From assembly GCA_004431415.1 (NCBI GenBank), contig QPMI01000211.1, forward strand, positions 1 through 42,909: a stretch of 42,909 bases of DNA, given 5' to 3'. Positions within the stretch are counted from its first letter, which is position 1. Each line of letters starts with the position of its first letter. The DNA is from Cyanophora paradoxa. Its lineage: Eukaryota > Glaucocystophyceae > Cyanophorales > Cyanophoraceae. Below the pieces are notes generated by a model that was given only the letters and a program-made list of their open reading frames with translations, ran no database searches and was not told the origin of the DNA. Both the position numbers and the translations under genes were made by a program. Positions 21,324 to 32,491 of the stretch are shown piece by piece.

Positions 21324-23356
21324 TCAGACCCTGAGGATGGCGCGCTTGCCGGCGGTGACGCGCACGTCGCGGTCGCCCGCCTGGCGGGGGTTAGCTGCGG
21401 GCGCGGGGGGCGCGGCGCGGGCGGGGCGCACGACCGAGGCGACGCTGGGGGCCCGCGCCCCCGCGGGGTCACGTTCATCGCGTCCAGGGCCCCGGCGCTG
21501 AGGCCCCCCGACGCCCGCCCCGCAGCCCCCAGCCGGATCGAGCGCCGGTCCCCCGACGCCGACCCCGCCGCGAAGGAGCCCGAGCGCGTCTGCATGCGCA
21601 CGGGGACGCTCGCCGCGCTCCCCGCGTCGTCCTCGCCGACGAGCCGCAGCGCCCGCTTCTGCGCCGCGATCGCCAGCAGGTCGTTCGCGCTGGGGGCCCC
21701 GTCGTCGGCCCCGTCGGCGCAGGCGCAGCCGCAGGAGAAGAAGCGGAGCAGGGAGCGCCCGAGGCTCCGCGAGGGCGTCTCGTCGAGCGGGCGCCGCCGG
21801 TTCGGCGAGTACGCCTGCCGCTTCAGCTGCTCCCGCTCCACTGCGCCCGCCTCAGCGCGGCCGGCCGGCCGGCGGGCGGGCGCGGCGGGGCGGGGCGGGG
21901 CGGGCCGTGGGCGGCGAGGGTGGCGGCGTCCTCGAGCGCCTCCTCGTCCACTGCCGCCCCTCAGCGCCGCCCCGCCGGGGCCCGGGGGCGTGGCGCGGCG
22001 CACCCGAGACGGCCGACCACGCGCGGGCGTCGCCGCCGAGGGCCGCCCACAGGGCCGCCCGCGCGGCGGAGGGCGAGGCCTGGGGCGCCGGCTGCGGGGG
22101 CGTCAGCGGGGGGCGACGGGGCCTGGGGCGGGAGCGGGGCGGGGGCGGGGGCGGGGGCGGGGCGGGGGGGGGGGGGGTACGGGCCTCGGGGACGACCTCG
22201 AGGACCTCGGGGACGAAGGCGAGCTGCACGTGCAGCTTGCCCCGCATCTTCGTCGGGTCCTGCTGCAGCGACAGCCACAGGTCCGCCGTCTTCGCCTGCC
22301 CGCTCGCCAGCAGGCTCTCGAAGTCCACCGTCACGTACCCCAGCCGCTGCCGCGTGAACAGGTCGAACACCTGCCCCCGCCGCCGCCCCGCCCGTCACGC
22401 CACCGGCTTCGGAGGCGGGGGCGGGGCGCGGGGCGGGGCCGGGGCGGGCCTGGAGGAAGATGAGGGCGTTGGAGAGGTACCGCCTCCGCAGCTCCCGCAC
22501 GAACACTGCCCCCCCGTCAAGCGGGTCGGGGCGGGGCGGCGCGGGGCGGGGCGCACCCTGGTCGGACCAGCGCCACTCGCCGCTCGCGTAGACGGCGGGG
22601 CCCGTAAAGAACTCGCGCCCCGCGACTGCGCCGGCGGCGGGGTCGGGCGGGGGAGGCGGGTGGGGCGGGGCGGGGCGGGGCGGACGCTCGACGCAGACGA
22701 AGGGGACGAGGCGGGAGGCCTCCTCGCCCTTGGTGAGGCCCACGGCGGCGTGCACCCGCACGACCATCTGCGCCCGCTGCAGCCGCCGCCGCGTCCCCTG
22801 CGACCCCCCCCACGCGCTCTGCGCCTCCGACCCCTGCCCCCCCCGTCAGGCCCGCGAGGCGGGGCGGGGCGGGGCGGGCCGGGCGGCGCACGTTGGACTG
22901 GAAGGAGCGGACGCTCATCATGGAGTTGCGCCCGTCGCCGCCGCGCATTTGCGAGTCGCGGCCGTTGGCGCCGCGCGAGAAAGAGGTGCGCCCGTTGGCG
23001 GAGACGAAGCTGTCGCGGCCGCCGGCGCTCTTCTCCGACATAAGGCTCTCGCGCGCGTCCGGGAAGAGTTCGTCGCCGCTGCGGTTGATTGCCCGCGTCT
23101 GCGCCGGCATCTTCCCCTTGCTGCTGGTGCCGAACGAGCGCCGGCTCTCCCCAGGCGAGTTCTGTTCGGTCGTCGGCCGCGTCCTCAGCGGCGCCTTTGG
23201 TGCGCCGTTCGACATCGCCCCGTTCGTCCCGTTCGTCCCGTTCGTCCCGTTCGTGTGGCCCGGCTCGTCCTTGTCGCTGGCCGCCGCCGGGCTCAACCCG
23301 ACACCCGCGCCAGCGTTCGCGTTGTTCACAGCGCTCATTATGGCGTTGGCTAGCAT
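21324..23356 (-). CDS. C2-like domain protein with Ser/Asn/Gly-rich N-terminus
   Basis: The start at 23354-23356 (MLANAIMSAVNNANAG) opens an about 155-residue low-complexity region with four NGT repeats and several R-x-S motifs (GRDSFVS, GRTSFS, GRNSMMS) that look like kinase targets. Introns then join GSEAQSAWGGSQGT, VHAAVGLTKGEEASRLVPF, REFFTGPAVYASGEWRW, AVFVRELRRRYLSNALIFLQ and VFDLFTRQRLGYVTVDFESL. The order of hydrophobic strands (VRVHAAVGL, PFVCVE, LIFLQVFD, LHVQLAF) is that of a C2 fold, but I do not see the usual set of calcium-binding aspartates. A Cys-rich SCGCACADG and a basic tail ending RVTAGKRAILRV precede the stop at 21324. The intron at 22449-22371 begins with GC. Likely a membrane- or lipid-associated regulator; assignment is moderate. 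Confidence 0.6.
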
Positions 23357-23814
23357 CGCTGGACTCGCTGGAATCTGCGCCAGGCCAGTAAAGGTCAGCT
23401 CCGTGGTCTGGTCTTAGAGGTTTTCTGCAATCATCAACCGCCGCGGGCCGCACCTCAAGAAGTTGACTTGCCAGTCGACTCAGTTGGAGCCCGCCTGATC
23501 GACTGTCAGTCGGAGGGTCTTCCGAAGTTCGCCTGGTGGAGGTTCGTCGCACTTCGGATCCGCAGCCGGCGGCTCCAGCCGATGTACCGATGTACCGATC
23601 TGCTCTCTCTGTACCGATGCTAGAGCCACGACGCGCTCCTAGGCCTCGGCTGGGAACCAGCTGACTGTTGCGCTGGCTCGTGATGCGTCTACCCCCCCGC
23701 GCTCAGACCCTGCCGATCGAGCACAGAAGCCCGTCACGCGTCCGGGACCCGCAGAATCTTTCGTGATCGGATCGAGGGCATTCGAGCAATTTCGAGGCCC
23801 GCAGCAGCAGGGCT
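23357..23814. promoter_or_regulatory. Divergent promoter spacer between the C2-like and kinase genes
   Basis: About 460 bp separate the two divergent starts. Composition is visibly less GC-rich than the flanking genes, as in the other spacers of this block. Contains a triple GATGTACCGATGTACCGAT-type repeat near 23580-23620 and TTCCGAAGTTCG near 23520, shared with 20734. No TATA box is evident. Confidence 0.35.
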
Positions 23815-26800
23815 GTGCAGCCTGTGTTCACGATGGAGGATGATGGCACGAGGAGGCGGAGGGCCGCAGCGCGCTGCCCGCGTATCCGCGTGGGCCTCGC
23901 CCGCGTCGTGCTCCCAATCTTCATCCTCCTGCTTATCTCATCGATCGTGGTGAGCCGTGAGCGTCGAGCGCTTCGAATTGCTCTGGCCATGGCCACCGGC
24001 GCTGCAGCGCGCATGCATCTCCGCTGTGCGATTCGAATGCTGCGCTCCGGTGCCCCTGAGCGCTTTCTCAGATGATCACAGTCATTTCCTCGACGTACGC
24101 AAATCGCACGGCTTCTCGCCTTAGCCGCTTCTATTTGGAACAAGTCGGCCACAGAATCGAAGCGGTCCGCACTAGTACTCGCTCGCGGCGCGCTAGCGCG
24201 CGTACGCGTGGAGCGCTCCTGCGGCCGCGGCTGCGCGCGGCTGGCGACGCGCCGCGCGCAGCGGTACCAGGACTTACAGAACGCGACGGAGCGGGCGACG
24301 GCGTCGCTGGGGGCGCGCATCCTGCGGTCGACGGGCGGCCGCGCGATGAGCTCCGCCGACTTCGGCGCCATCGCGAATCTCGCGCTCGACGCCTTCAGCG
24401 AGGGCGCCGGCCACCACTTCAACCTCTTCGGGGCCCGCCGCCGCCCGCGCTCGTGCTCCGCCCGCCTCGAGCTCGCCGGCGCACTGATCACGGCGACGGC
24501 GCGCGCGTTGGGCAGATGACGCTGCCGAACCGGGAGCAGCTGCTGCTGCGGCGGGAGAGCCCCGAGGCCTTCCTCGCCCAGTGGCCCCGCGCCGCCTACC
24601 CCGTCTCCATGCTCTCCTGGCGCATAAACGCGAGCCTGCCCGACTCCGCCCCGGGCCGCCCCGCCGTGCGCCGCGCCGCCCCACGCGCCGCGCCCCCCCG
24701 CCCGCCCCCAGCCGGCGCGTGCGCTGCATCTTCTCCCCCAGGTGGACCGCTTCACGTCGTACCTGGACCGGGAGACGGGCCGCTGGGTCGTCTTCGAGCG
24801 CGCCCCCAACGTCCCCGTCGACTTCAGGCGCCCCCGCCCCCTGCCGCGCGCTCCCTCGGCGGGGCGCGCCTGAGGCGGGTGACGCCAGGCTGCGCCCGTA
24901 CGTCGTCTCCGCAAAGGAAACGAAGGCCCCGGTGCGCATGCGCCGGGGCGCGCCCCCGCACGCCACTGGGCCCCCGTCCTCACCCGAGGCCCCGGCCCGC
25001 CCGCAGCTCTGGTCTCCCGCCTTCCCGGTACTAGATGCCATTCCCGCCCTTTCTCCTCCGCCCTCGCCCCCCTCTGAGCCAAGTGCAGTTCAACGCGAGC
25101 ATCCTGGGGGCGGCGCAGGTGCCTGTGCCCTGCCCTCGCCGGCGGGGCTGCGAGCGGGGCGGGGGCAGTTCGTGCACGTGGCGCCGCTGTACACGGGGGC
25201 GCCCTGGACGGCCCCCGACCTCCCCGGCGCCCTCGGGGAGACCCTGCCCCCGGAGATCCCGCCCTACGCGCCGCCCCCGGGCAGCGTCTACCGCGGCGCC
25301 GTGCGCCCCGCGAGGGCCCCCGCCGCAATCCGATCTCCGGGAGCGAGCGGGGCGCAGATCGCGCTGACGCTGCAGGGCCTGCGCCAGTACGTGACGAACG
25401 TCAAGGTCGCCGAGAGCGGTGCGCCGCCCCGGCCCGCCCGCCTCCCCGCGGCGGCCGCCGGGGCGAGGGAGGGAGGGCGGGGCAGGGTTCGCGGCGCTGG
25501 TGGCGAACGACATCGCGAGCGGGGCGCCGCGGGCGGTGGCGTACAAGCGGGCGGGGGCGATCGTGCGGCCGGTCCCGGCGGACCCCGTGGCGGGGACGAA
25601 CCTCGCCTTCGTGGAGACTGAGCAGCTCGCCGACCCCGAGCTCAAGGCCCGCCCCGCCCCGCCCCGCCACCCGCCCCCGAGCCCCGGGCGACGGGGGGCG
25701 GGGCGGGGCAGGCGTTCATGGAGGCGATGCCGCAGCGCCTCAGCGAGCTGCCCCTCCCGCCCCCCGCCGAGGCCGGCCTCCAGTTCGAGCCCTCCGAGGG
25801 GCCCGCCGCCCCCTTCATGCAGGCCCGCCCCGCCCCACTCCGCCCCGCCCCGCGCGTCTTCCGCGTGCGGCGGCGAGGGGGGCGCAGGAGATGGAGTTCA
25901 AGGTCGGGGGCCGGGAGTACGTCGGGCGCTGGCGCAAGCTCGCGGGGCAGCCCGGCGGGGCCCCAAACGCGACCATGCAGGCGCGCCCCCCTGCCCGCGA
26001 CCGCTGCAATTTCCCGCGATCCACGGCGACGCGGCGCGCGCGCAGCTCGTCCTCGGGGTCGCCGCCCCCAAGTCCGGTGCGGGCGGCTCCTCGCGGCCTC
26101 TGCGAGGGGGGCGGGGCCGAGGAGGGGCGGGCAGAGATCGAGGGCGACGTGGCGCGGCTGGAGGCGGCGACCATCGCCATCTCTGCGGCCTGCGGCGGCC
26201 TAGCCCTCCTCCTCGGCGCCGCCACCGTCCTCGAGGCGACCTCTCCTCCCGCCCCCGCGCCGGGGCCGGGGCCGCTGACGGTGGGACAGGTGCGGCGGGC
26301 GATGGGCCGGCTGCGAGGCGAGCTCGACGCGATGGCCTTCTTCAGGCGCCGCCCCGCCCCCAGGGCCTCCGGGCGGCCGCCGCCCGTCGCTCTCACCCTC
26401 ACCGCCCCGCAGCCTCGATCCCGACGCCCCGGGGCCGCCCCCTGTCGCCCCCGCCGCCACCCCGCCGGCCCCGCCCTCGGGCCTCGCCGGCTTCTTCGCC
26501 CGCCGCGGCAGCGTCGGCCGCCGCCGCCGCGCCTCGCACGCCGACCCCGAGGCCCCCGCCGGCCCCGCCCTCGCCCCGGGCGGCCCGCTGCTCTCGCAGG
26601 CGCCGCACGGGGCGGGGCGGGGCCGGCTGCGCTCCCCCATCTCGGAGCTCGACGAGGTGCGCGGCGGCGCGCCCCGCCCGCGCGGGCCGGGGCGAGGGGG
26701 AAGCTCGCAGGTGGGCGAGGCGCTGGCGAAGATGCAGCAGGCCGTCCAGGTGCCCGCGCCGGCGCCCGCAACCCCCCGCCCCGCCCCGCCCCCGACCGCC

Positions 26801-29800
26801 ACGCGCCAGCTCACGAGCACCATCTCGGACGCCCTCCTCGTCGTCGACGCCCGCGGTGGCAGCAGCACCCTCCCAGCCCTCCGCTCCCCCGCCCGCGCAC
26901 CTGACGGGGCGGCAGGGGCCGTGGTGCACTCCAACGCGGCCGCCCGCGCCCTCTTCTTTGCCGGTGCGCCCTGCCGCGCACCCGGCCTCGCGGGGGCGAC
27001 GGGGTGAAGGGCGGGGCGGCAGGGGGCGGGGGCGCTGGCCTCGCGGGGCCCGCCCGCATGCCCGTCATGTCCCTCGTCGCCCCCGCCGACCGCCCCGCCC
27101 TCGCCGGTCCCCCGGCCCCCGCCCCCGCCCCCGCCCCTCCAAACGCCCCCCGCAGGCTTCCTCGCGGCGGAGCAGGCGCCCGGGGCGACGATCGAGTGCT
27201 CGGCCCTCGCCTTGGGCGACCCCGTCCCCGGGGCCCCGGAGGGCGGCGCGGGGCGGGCCTTCCCCGTGGAGCTCAGCGTCGGGCGCATGGAGCTGCGCGA
27301 CCAGACCCTCCAGGTGCCCCCGCGCCTCCCCTCCCCTGCGCCCCGCCAGCGCCCCCCACGCCTCTCCCGCAGGTGCTGGTCGTCCGGGACGGTGCGCAGG
27401 GGCGGCGCAGGGGTGCTGCGGCGGGCGCGGCTGAGGGGACGGGGCAGTGTCGGAGCGGAAGGCGATGGAGGGGGCGCTGCAGCGCAGCGAGGCCGCCGCC
27501 CGCGTCACCTCCGAGGTGCCCCCGCGCCCCCGCGCCTCGCCCGAGCGCTCACGGCGGGGGCCGGCAGGACCTGCGCCGCATCATCGACACCGGTGCCGCG
27601 CTGCCTCCGCCCGCCTCGCGAGGGCGAGGCGAGCGGGGGCGGCCGGGGCGCAGCGAACGCGCCCATCTTCAACGTGGACCCCGCGCTGCGCGTCACCGCC
27701 TGGAACCGCGCCGCGGCACGAGTCACCGGCATCCAGCCCGTCCGCTCCCGACCAATCGCCCGCTGGCCGCCGGCGGGGCGTCGCGGGGGCGATGCGGGGC
27801 GGGGCGGGGGGCAGGGGCGATCGTGGGGCGGAACCTGCTGGAGCTGGTGGCGGAGCGGGACCGCGTCGGCGCCCAGCTCCTCTTCGCCCGCGTCCGCCCC
27901 GCAGCCGCCCCCGCCCGGCCCTGCGCCGGGCGAGGGTCGGCGGCAGGCGCTGGAGGGGGCGGGGGAGGAGGGGAGGGGAGGGGGAGCCCGTCGAGCTCGG
28001 CTTCGCCGTCCCGGCCGCCGCCGCAAGAGGCCCGCCCCGCCCCGCCTGCGCCTCCGGGGCCGAGGCCGGGGCGACGGGGCGGCAGCGGGAGCAACGCGAG
28101 CTCGAGCGGCGGCTCGCAGCCCCTCTCCTCGCTCGCCTCGTCGGCCCTCTCGCAGGGCGCCCGCCGCCTCGTCCGCCTCCTCGTCAGCGCCACCGCCAGG
28201 CCCGCCCCGCCCGCCCACCCCGCCCACCCCGCCCCGCCGCCGGCCCGAGCGCGCGGGCGCAGGCGGGACGCGCACGGGCGCGTCGTGGGCGCCGTCGCCG
28301 TCGGCCAGGCCCGCCCGCGAGCCGCCCCCGCCAGGGGCGTGCGCTGGGGTCTGAGGCGGGCGCTGTGGGGATCCGCGGGGCGCAGGACATGACGGAGCAG
28401 CGGGCGCGGATCGAGGCGGAGGCAATCAACGAGACGCGCAACCGCTTCCTCGTGCGCTCTGCTCGGCCCCTCGCCCGCTGCGCCCCCGCGGGAGCGCCGG
28501 GGCGCAGGCGTACACCGTCCACGAGCTCCGCACGCCCCTCAACGGTGCGCGGCGTAGCGGCGCGGCCTGGCACGGCGACGGCGATGGGCGGGGCAGGGGT
28601 GCTGGGCATGGGCGAGCTGCTGGGGGAGACGCGGCTGGACGGGGAGCAGCGGGAGCTTGCCCACGCCATCCGCATCTCCGCCGAGCAGGTGCCCCCGCCC
28701 CGCCCCGGCCCCGCATCCGCGTGCCCGCCCACGCGCCCCCGCCCGTGCCCAGATGCTCGTCATCGTCAACGAGTGCGCTCGGGCCCGTCCTCGCGCCTCC
28801 TCGCGGGAGCGGACGCCCTGGCCCTCTCAAACCTCTCTTCGCCCCGGGCCCCGCCGCAGCCTTCTCGACGTGCGCCCCGCGCAACCCCCCTCTCCTCGCC
28901 CCTCCCCCGCTCACCCAGCCCCGCGCCGTGCACGCGCAGCTGCACAAGATCGAGGTCCGGGGGGCGGCGCGGGGCGGGCCCGGCCGGGGCCCCCTTCGAC
29001 CTGGGTTCGGGCAGGCGGGGCGGATCGTGCTGGAGGCGATCCCCTTCGACCTCCGCGCTGTCGTCGAGGACACCGTCGAGGCCCGCCGCCCCCGCTCCCC
29101 CGCCCTGCCGGCATCGAGCCGCGCGGGCCGGGGCGCAGGCCGTCGCCCCCGCGGCCTTCGAGAAGGGCGTCGAGATCGCCGCGTACCTCCCCTGCGAGGG
29201 CGCTGCAGCCGGCCCCGGCGAGGCCGCCATCCCCATCCCCGCCCGCCTCCTCGGCGACCCCTGCCGCGTCAAGCAGGCCCGCCCCGCGAGCTCTCCCGCG
29301 CGCCGCCTGGCCGCGCCGACGGGCTGGGCGGGCAGATCATCACGAACCTCGCCTTCAACGGGGTGAAGTTCACGCAGCGCGGCCACGTGCTCGTGCGGGT
29401 GGCCGCCGTCCGCGCCCTCCCCGCCGCCATCCTCCTCCGCATCGAGGCCCGCCCCCGCCCCCGCGCGCGCCCCCGGGGCGGCAGCTGAGGGGGCGGCAGG
29501 TCGAGGACACGGGCCTCGGCATCGACGAGTGCGCCCCGGGCCCCCGCCCCCGCCGCTGCCCGCCCCGACCCCGTCCCCCTCTCCGCGCGCGCAGGAGCGG
29601 CCTCGAGCGGATCTTCCAGGAGTGCGCGCCGGGACCGCAGTCCCTCCCCGCCCCCGCGGGCGGCCAGGCTGACGCGGGGGCGGCAGCTACGTGCAGGCCG
29701 ACCAGTCCATCACCCGGTGCGCCCCCTGTCGCCCCGGCGGGGGCAGGCACGGCGGCTAAGCGCGCTCGGCGGGGGCAGGCTCTACGGGGGGACGGGCATG

Positions 29801-32309
29801 GGCGAGCCCTTCGCCGTCCCCGCTTCGCGCCGGGCCTCGGGGGCGTGACGGCGTGTGAGCGTGACGGCAGGGCTGGCGGTGTCGAAGCGGCTGGCGGAGC
29901 TGATGGGGGGCCGCATCGGGGTCTCCTCGAGGCCGGGGGAGGGCAGCCTCTTCTTTGTCGAGCTCCGCCTCGGCACCCTCCCCGAGCCCGCCCCCGAGGC
30001 CCGCCCCGCCCCCCGCGCCCCGCGCCCCGCCCCCCGCCCCTCACCCCGCCCGCCCCGCCAGGAGCAAGAGCAGGAGGAGGCGGAGGAGGAGGCGGTGGGG
30101 GGCGTGCTGGGCGGGGAGGGCCGGCAGGCGGGGCCGGCAGCCGAGCCCGAGCGGGCCGAGCTCGCCACCGACCGCGAGGCCTCTGAGGGCGCGCGCCCGC
30201 CAGGCGCCCCCCGGCCACCCTCGCCCACCCGCCGGCGCAGAGGAGGCGGTCGAGGAGGAGGCGGGCGGGGCCGCCGGCCTCATCCCGAACCTCCCCTCCC
30301 TCGCCCTCGTCGAGAACGAGGCGCCTCCCCCCCCGCCCCGCCCCCGCGCAAGCGGCCCCCGACCCGCGGCGGGACGGGGCGGTGCGGGGGCAGATGCTCT
30401 CGCACACGACGACGCCGCCGCCGCCGCGGGTGCTGGCGCGCCCGGGGCCCCCTTCGTGGCCCTCCACGTGGCCCACCCCGACCCCGCCATCGCCGCCATC
30501 GTCTGCTCCGCCCCGCCCCGCCCCGCCCCGCCTCCAATGCGCCGAGGGGCGTGGCGGCAGGTGCGCGCCTACGCCGTGGAGGTCGGCTGGCCGCCCGCCC
30601 TCGTCGACCCCGCCAGGCGAGGCCCCCGCCCCGCGCCGGCGGCGGCGGCCCCGGCCGGGGGCTCACGGGCGGGGCAGGGAGGGCGCGGGGACGGCGGGGG
30701 CGGTGGTGGTGGCGGACGCATCGGTGAGCCCCGAGGCGCTCGCGTGCCCACGGGGCCCCCTCGCCCTCGTCTGGCTCGCCGCCCGCGGCCGCCCCGCGCG
30801 CCGCGGCTCCGTTCGCCGCGGGAGCGAGGCCTCTGCGGGGGACCGCTCCGCCCGCTCCTCCGTCTCCTGCGCCAGGTCCCCGCCCCTCTGCCCCCTCCCC
30901 GGCGCCTGGGGCCCACGGTGGGGCAGTGGGGAGGGGCCGGCGGGGGCGGGGCCCCCGTGGCGCAGCTGCGGGTGACGAAGCCCGTGCGCCCGCACCGCCT
31001 CGCCGCCGCCCTCCAGGTGCCCCCGCCTCCCCGCGCCCGCCCCGGGCCCCCAGCCGCCTCGTGTGATCGCCCCCGCCGCCCCCAGCGCGCCCTGGAGTCC
31101 GTCTGGGCGCCGCCCCCGCCGCCTTCCTCTCCGGGCCACGGCCGCCCCCGCGCCCTCTCCCTGCGCGGCCTCGCTGGCGCCCTCTCCCCTTTGACCTTGG
31201 GCCTCCCGCCCGGCTCCCCGCCCCGGGCCGGCACTCCCGTGGCGGCCGCCCCGGGGACCCGGCGGCCGTCGCCCGTGCCGGAGCTGAGCCCGCGGACGCG
31301 GCCGCCGACGGCGCACCAGCAGGCCTCCCCAGAGCCCCCGAGAGCCCCGCAGAGGCGGCGCCAGCGGCGCCGGCCCCGGCGACGCCCACGGCGGCCCCGG
31401 CAGCGCTGCCGCAGGCGGCGGGGCCGGCCGCCGGGGCCCCGCCTGCGGCCCCGGCGGCGATCCTGTGCGCCGGCGCCTCTCTCTGCGGCGCTGCGCGCGG
31501 GCTCGCTCTGAAGCGCGGGGCGGGCGGGCGCAGGGTGGTGGACGACGTGGACCTCAAGTGAGCGCCCCGCGCCCCCGGGCCGCGCGGCGGCGGGGCTGAC
31601 GGGGCGGGCTGGGCAGCCGGAAGGTGTGCGTGACGATGCTGCAGCGAGCCGGCCTCCGCTGCGACACCGCCAACCACGGCGGCGAGGTCTCCCGCCCCGC
31701 CCCTGCCACGGGGCGCCGGCTCGAGGGGGCGGGGCGGGGCAGGCGGTGGAGGCGGTGCGGGGCCGGGCGGCGCGGGGCGAGCCGCCCTACGCCCTCGTCT
31801 TCATGGACATGGAGGCCCGCCCGCCCGCCCCGCCCCGCGGCCCGGCCCGCCGCCGCCGCCGCGAGAGCTCGAGCTTTGCGAGCCGCCGCCGAGCGAGCGC
31901 AGATGCCGGTGCTCGACGGCGTCGCCGCCACGCGCGAGATCCGCCGCTTCGTGCGCCCCGGCCCCGGCCCCGCCACCGTCCCCCCGAGCCCTCATCCCGC
32001 GGGGGCCGCAGGAGGCCGAGGAGGGGGCGGGCGGGCCGCCCTCCGCCATCGTGGTGCGCCCCTCCGCGCCCCTCGCCGCTCGGGATCCTCCCCGGGGGAG
32101 CCTGAGGGGCGGGGCGGGAGGCGGTGACGGCGAACGCGCTGTCGACGGGGGCGAGCGCGGAGCGGTGCCGGGAGGCCGGCATGGACGACTTCCTCACCAA
32201 GCGCGGCCGCCCCGCCCCGCCCCCCGCCCGCCTCACGCCCCGCAGGCCCGTCCGCAAGGAGCAGCTCCTCGCCGCCGCCCGTCGCTACGCCCCCGCCGCC
32301 GCACCCTGA
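23815..32309 (+). CDS. Membrane-bound hybrid histidine kinase with PAS-like and receiver domains
   Basis: A two-component sensor kinase in many exons. From an ATG at 23815 it has a first membrane segment (VVLPIFILLLISSIVV), a long sensor region (23.9-26.1 kb), a second hydrophobic segment (IAISAACGGLALLLGAATVL, about 26.17-26.23 kb) and PAS-like stretches (TISDALLVVDARG; ITAWNRAA-type RVTAWNRAAARVTG). The kinase core follows: H box YTVHELRTPLNG with the phospho-His codon at 28520-28522, the second helix in MLVIVN...LHKIE|AGRIVLEAIPFDL, N box IITNLAFNGVKFT, G1 DTGLGID, F box IFQDYVQADQSITR and G2 GGTGMGLAVSKRLAELMGG. A degenerate receiver (VTKPVRPHRLAAAL near 31.0 kb) precedes an intact one: DD pair in VVDDVDL, acceptor Asp in VFMDMEMPVLDG (codon 31806-31808), VTANAL and MDDFLTKPVR; stop at 32307-32309. 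Introns split nearly every motif, several with GC donors. Confidence 0.88.
25647..25711 (+). other. GC-AG intron with self-complementary ends (kinase gene)
   Basis: Joins ...ADPELK to AFMEAMPQR in frame. It begins GCCCGCCCC and ends GGGGCAG. The 13 bases at 25651-25663 are the exact reverse complement of 25697-25709, so the intron can fold into a stem that brings both splice sites together. No GT alternative keeps the frame without losing the flanking Lys codon. Confidence 0.75.
29802..29870 (+). other. GC-AG intron inside the kinase G2 box
   Basis: The exon ends ACG GGC ATG G and resumes GG CTG GCG, restoring TGMGLA, the diagnostic ATP-lid motif of histidine kinases. The intron starts GCGAGC and ends GGCAG. 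The conserved motif fixes the junction, so the GC donor is not an alignment choice. Confidence 0.8.
31815..31902 (+). other. GC-AG intron inside the receiver phospho-acceptor motif
   Basis: Exon ...VFMDME ends at 31814, intron starts GCCCGC and ends GCGCAG, and the next exon starts ATG CCG (MPVLDG). Receivers have an invariant D-x-x-MP-x-x-DG at this point, so the join is fixed. No GT lies close enough to serve as donor. Confidence 0.85.
32201..32245 (+). other. 45-nt GC-AG intron at the receiver Lys-Pro motif
   Basis: Joins ...DDFLT(AA) to (G)CCC GTC, giving the conserved T-K-P of receiver domains. It starts GCGCGG and ends CGCAG. It is the shortest intron resolved in the right-hand block. 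Confidence 0.8.
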
Positions 32310-32491
32310 TCCCCGCCCCCCGACCCGCCCCCCGGCCCGGCGGCCGCCCCGTCCCACTGGCGGCACCCCAGAACCCCCGCCTGCAATGCAGCCGCCTCTG
32401 TACAGTCTCCCCCGAAAACCCTCTCCATTTGGCGCGAGAGAGCCGAGACAGGCGCGGGGAGGGGCAGGCAGGAAAGGGGGAGGGGGCGGGG
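32310..32491. other. Short intergenic spacer between convergent genes
   Basis: 182 bp separate the stop of the kinase gene and the stop of the - strand DUF697 gene. A less GC-rich patch around 32380-32445 (TGCAATGCAGCCGCCTCTGTACA onward) probably holds 3' processing signals. No AATAAA is seen. Confidence 0.5.

Noticed and set aside
30240-31550. A second fully functional receiver domain in the kinase
   Set aside because: A K-P motif (VTKPVRPHRL) is present but no clear phospho-acceptor Asp was found, so it is described as degenerate.
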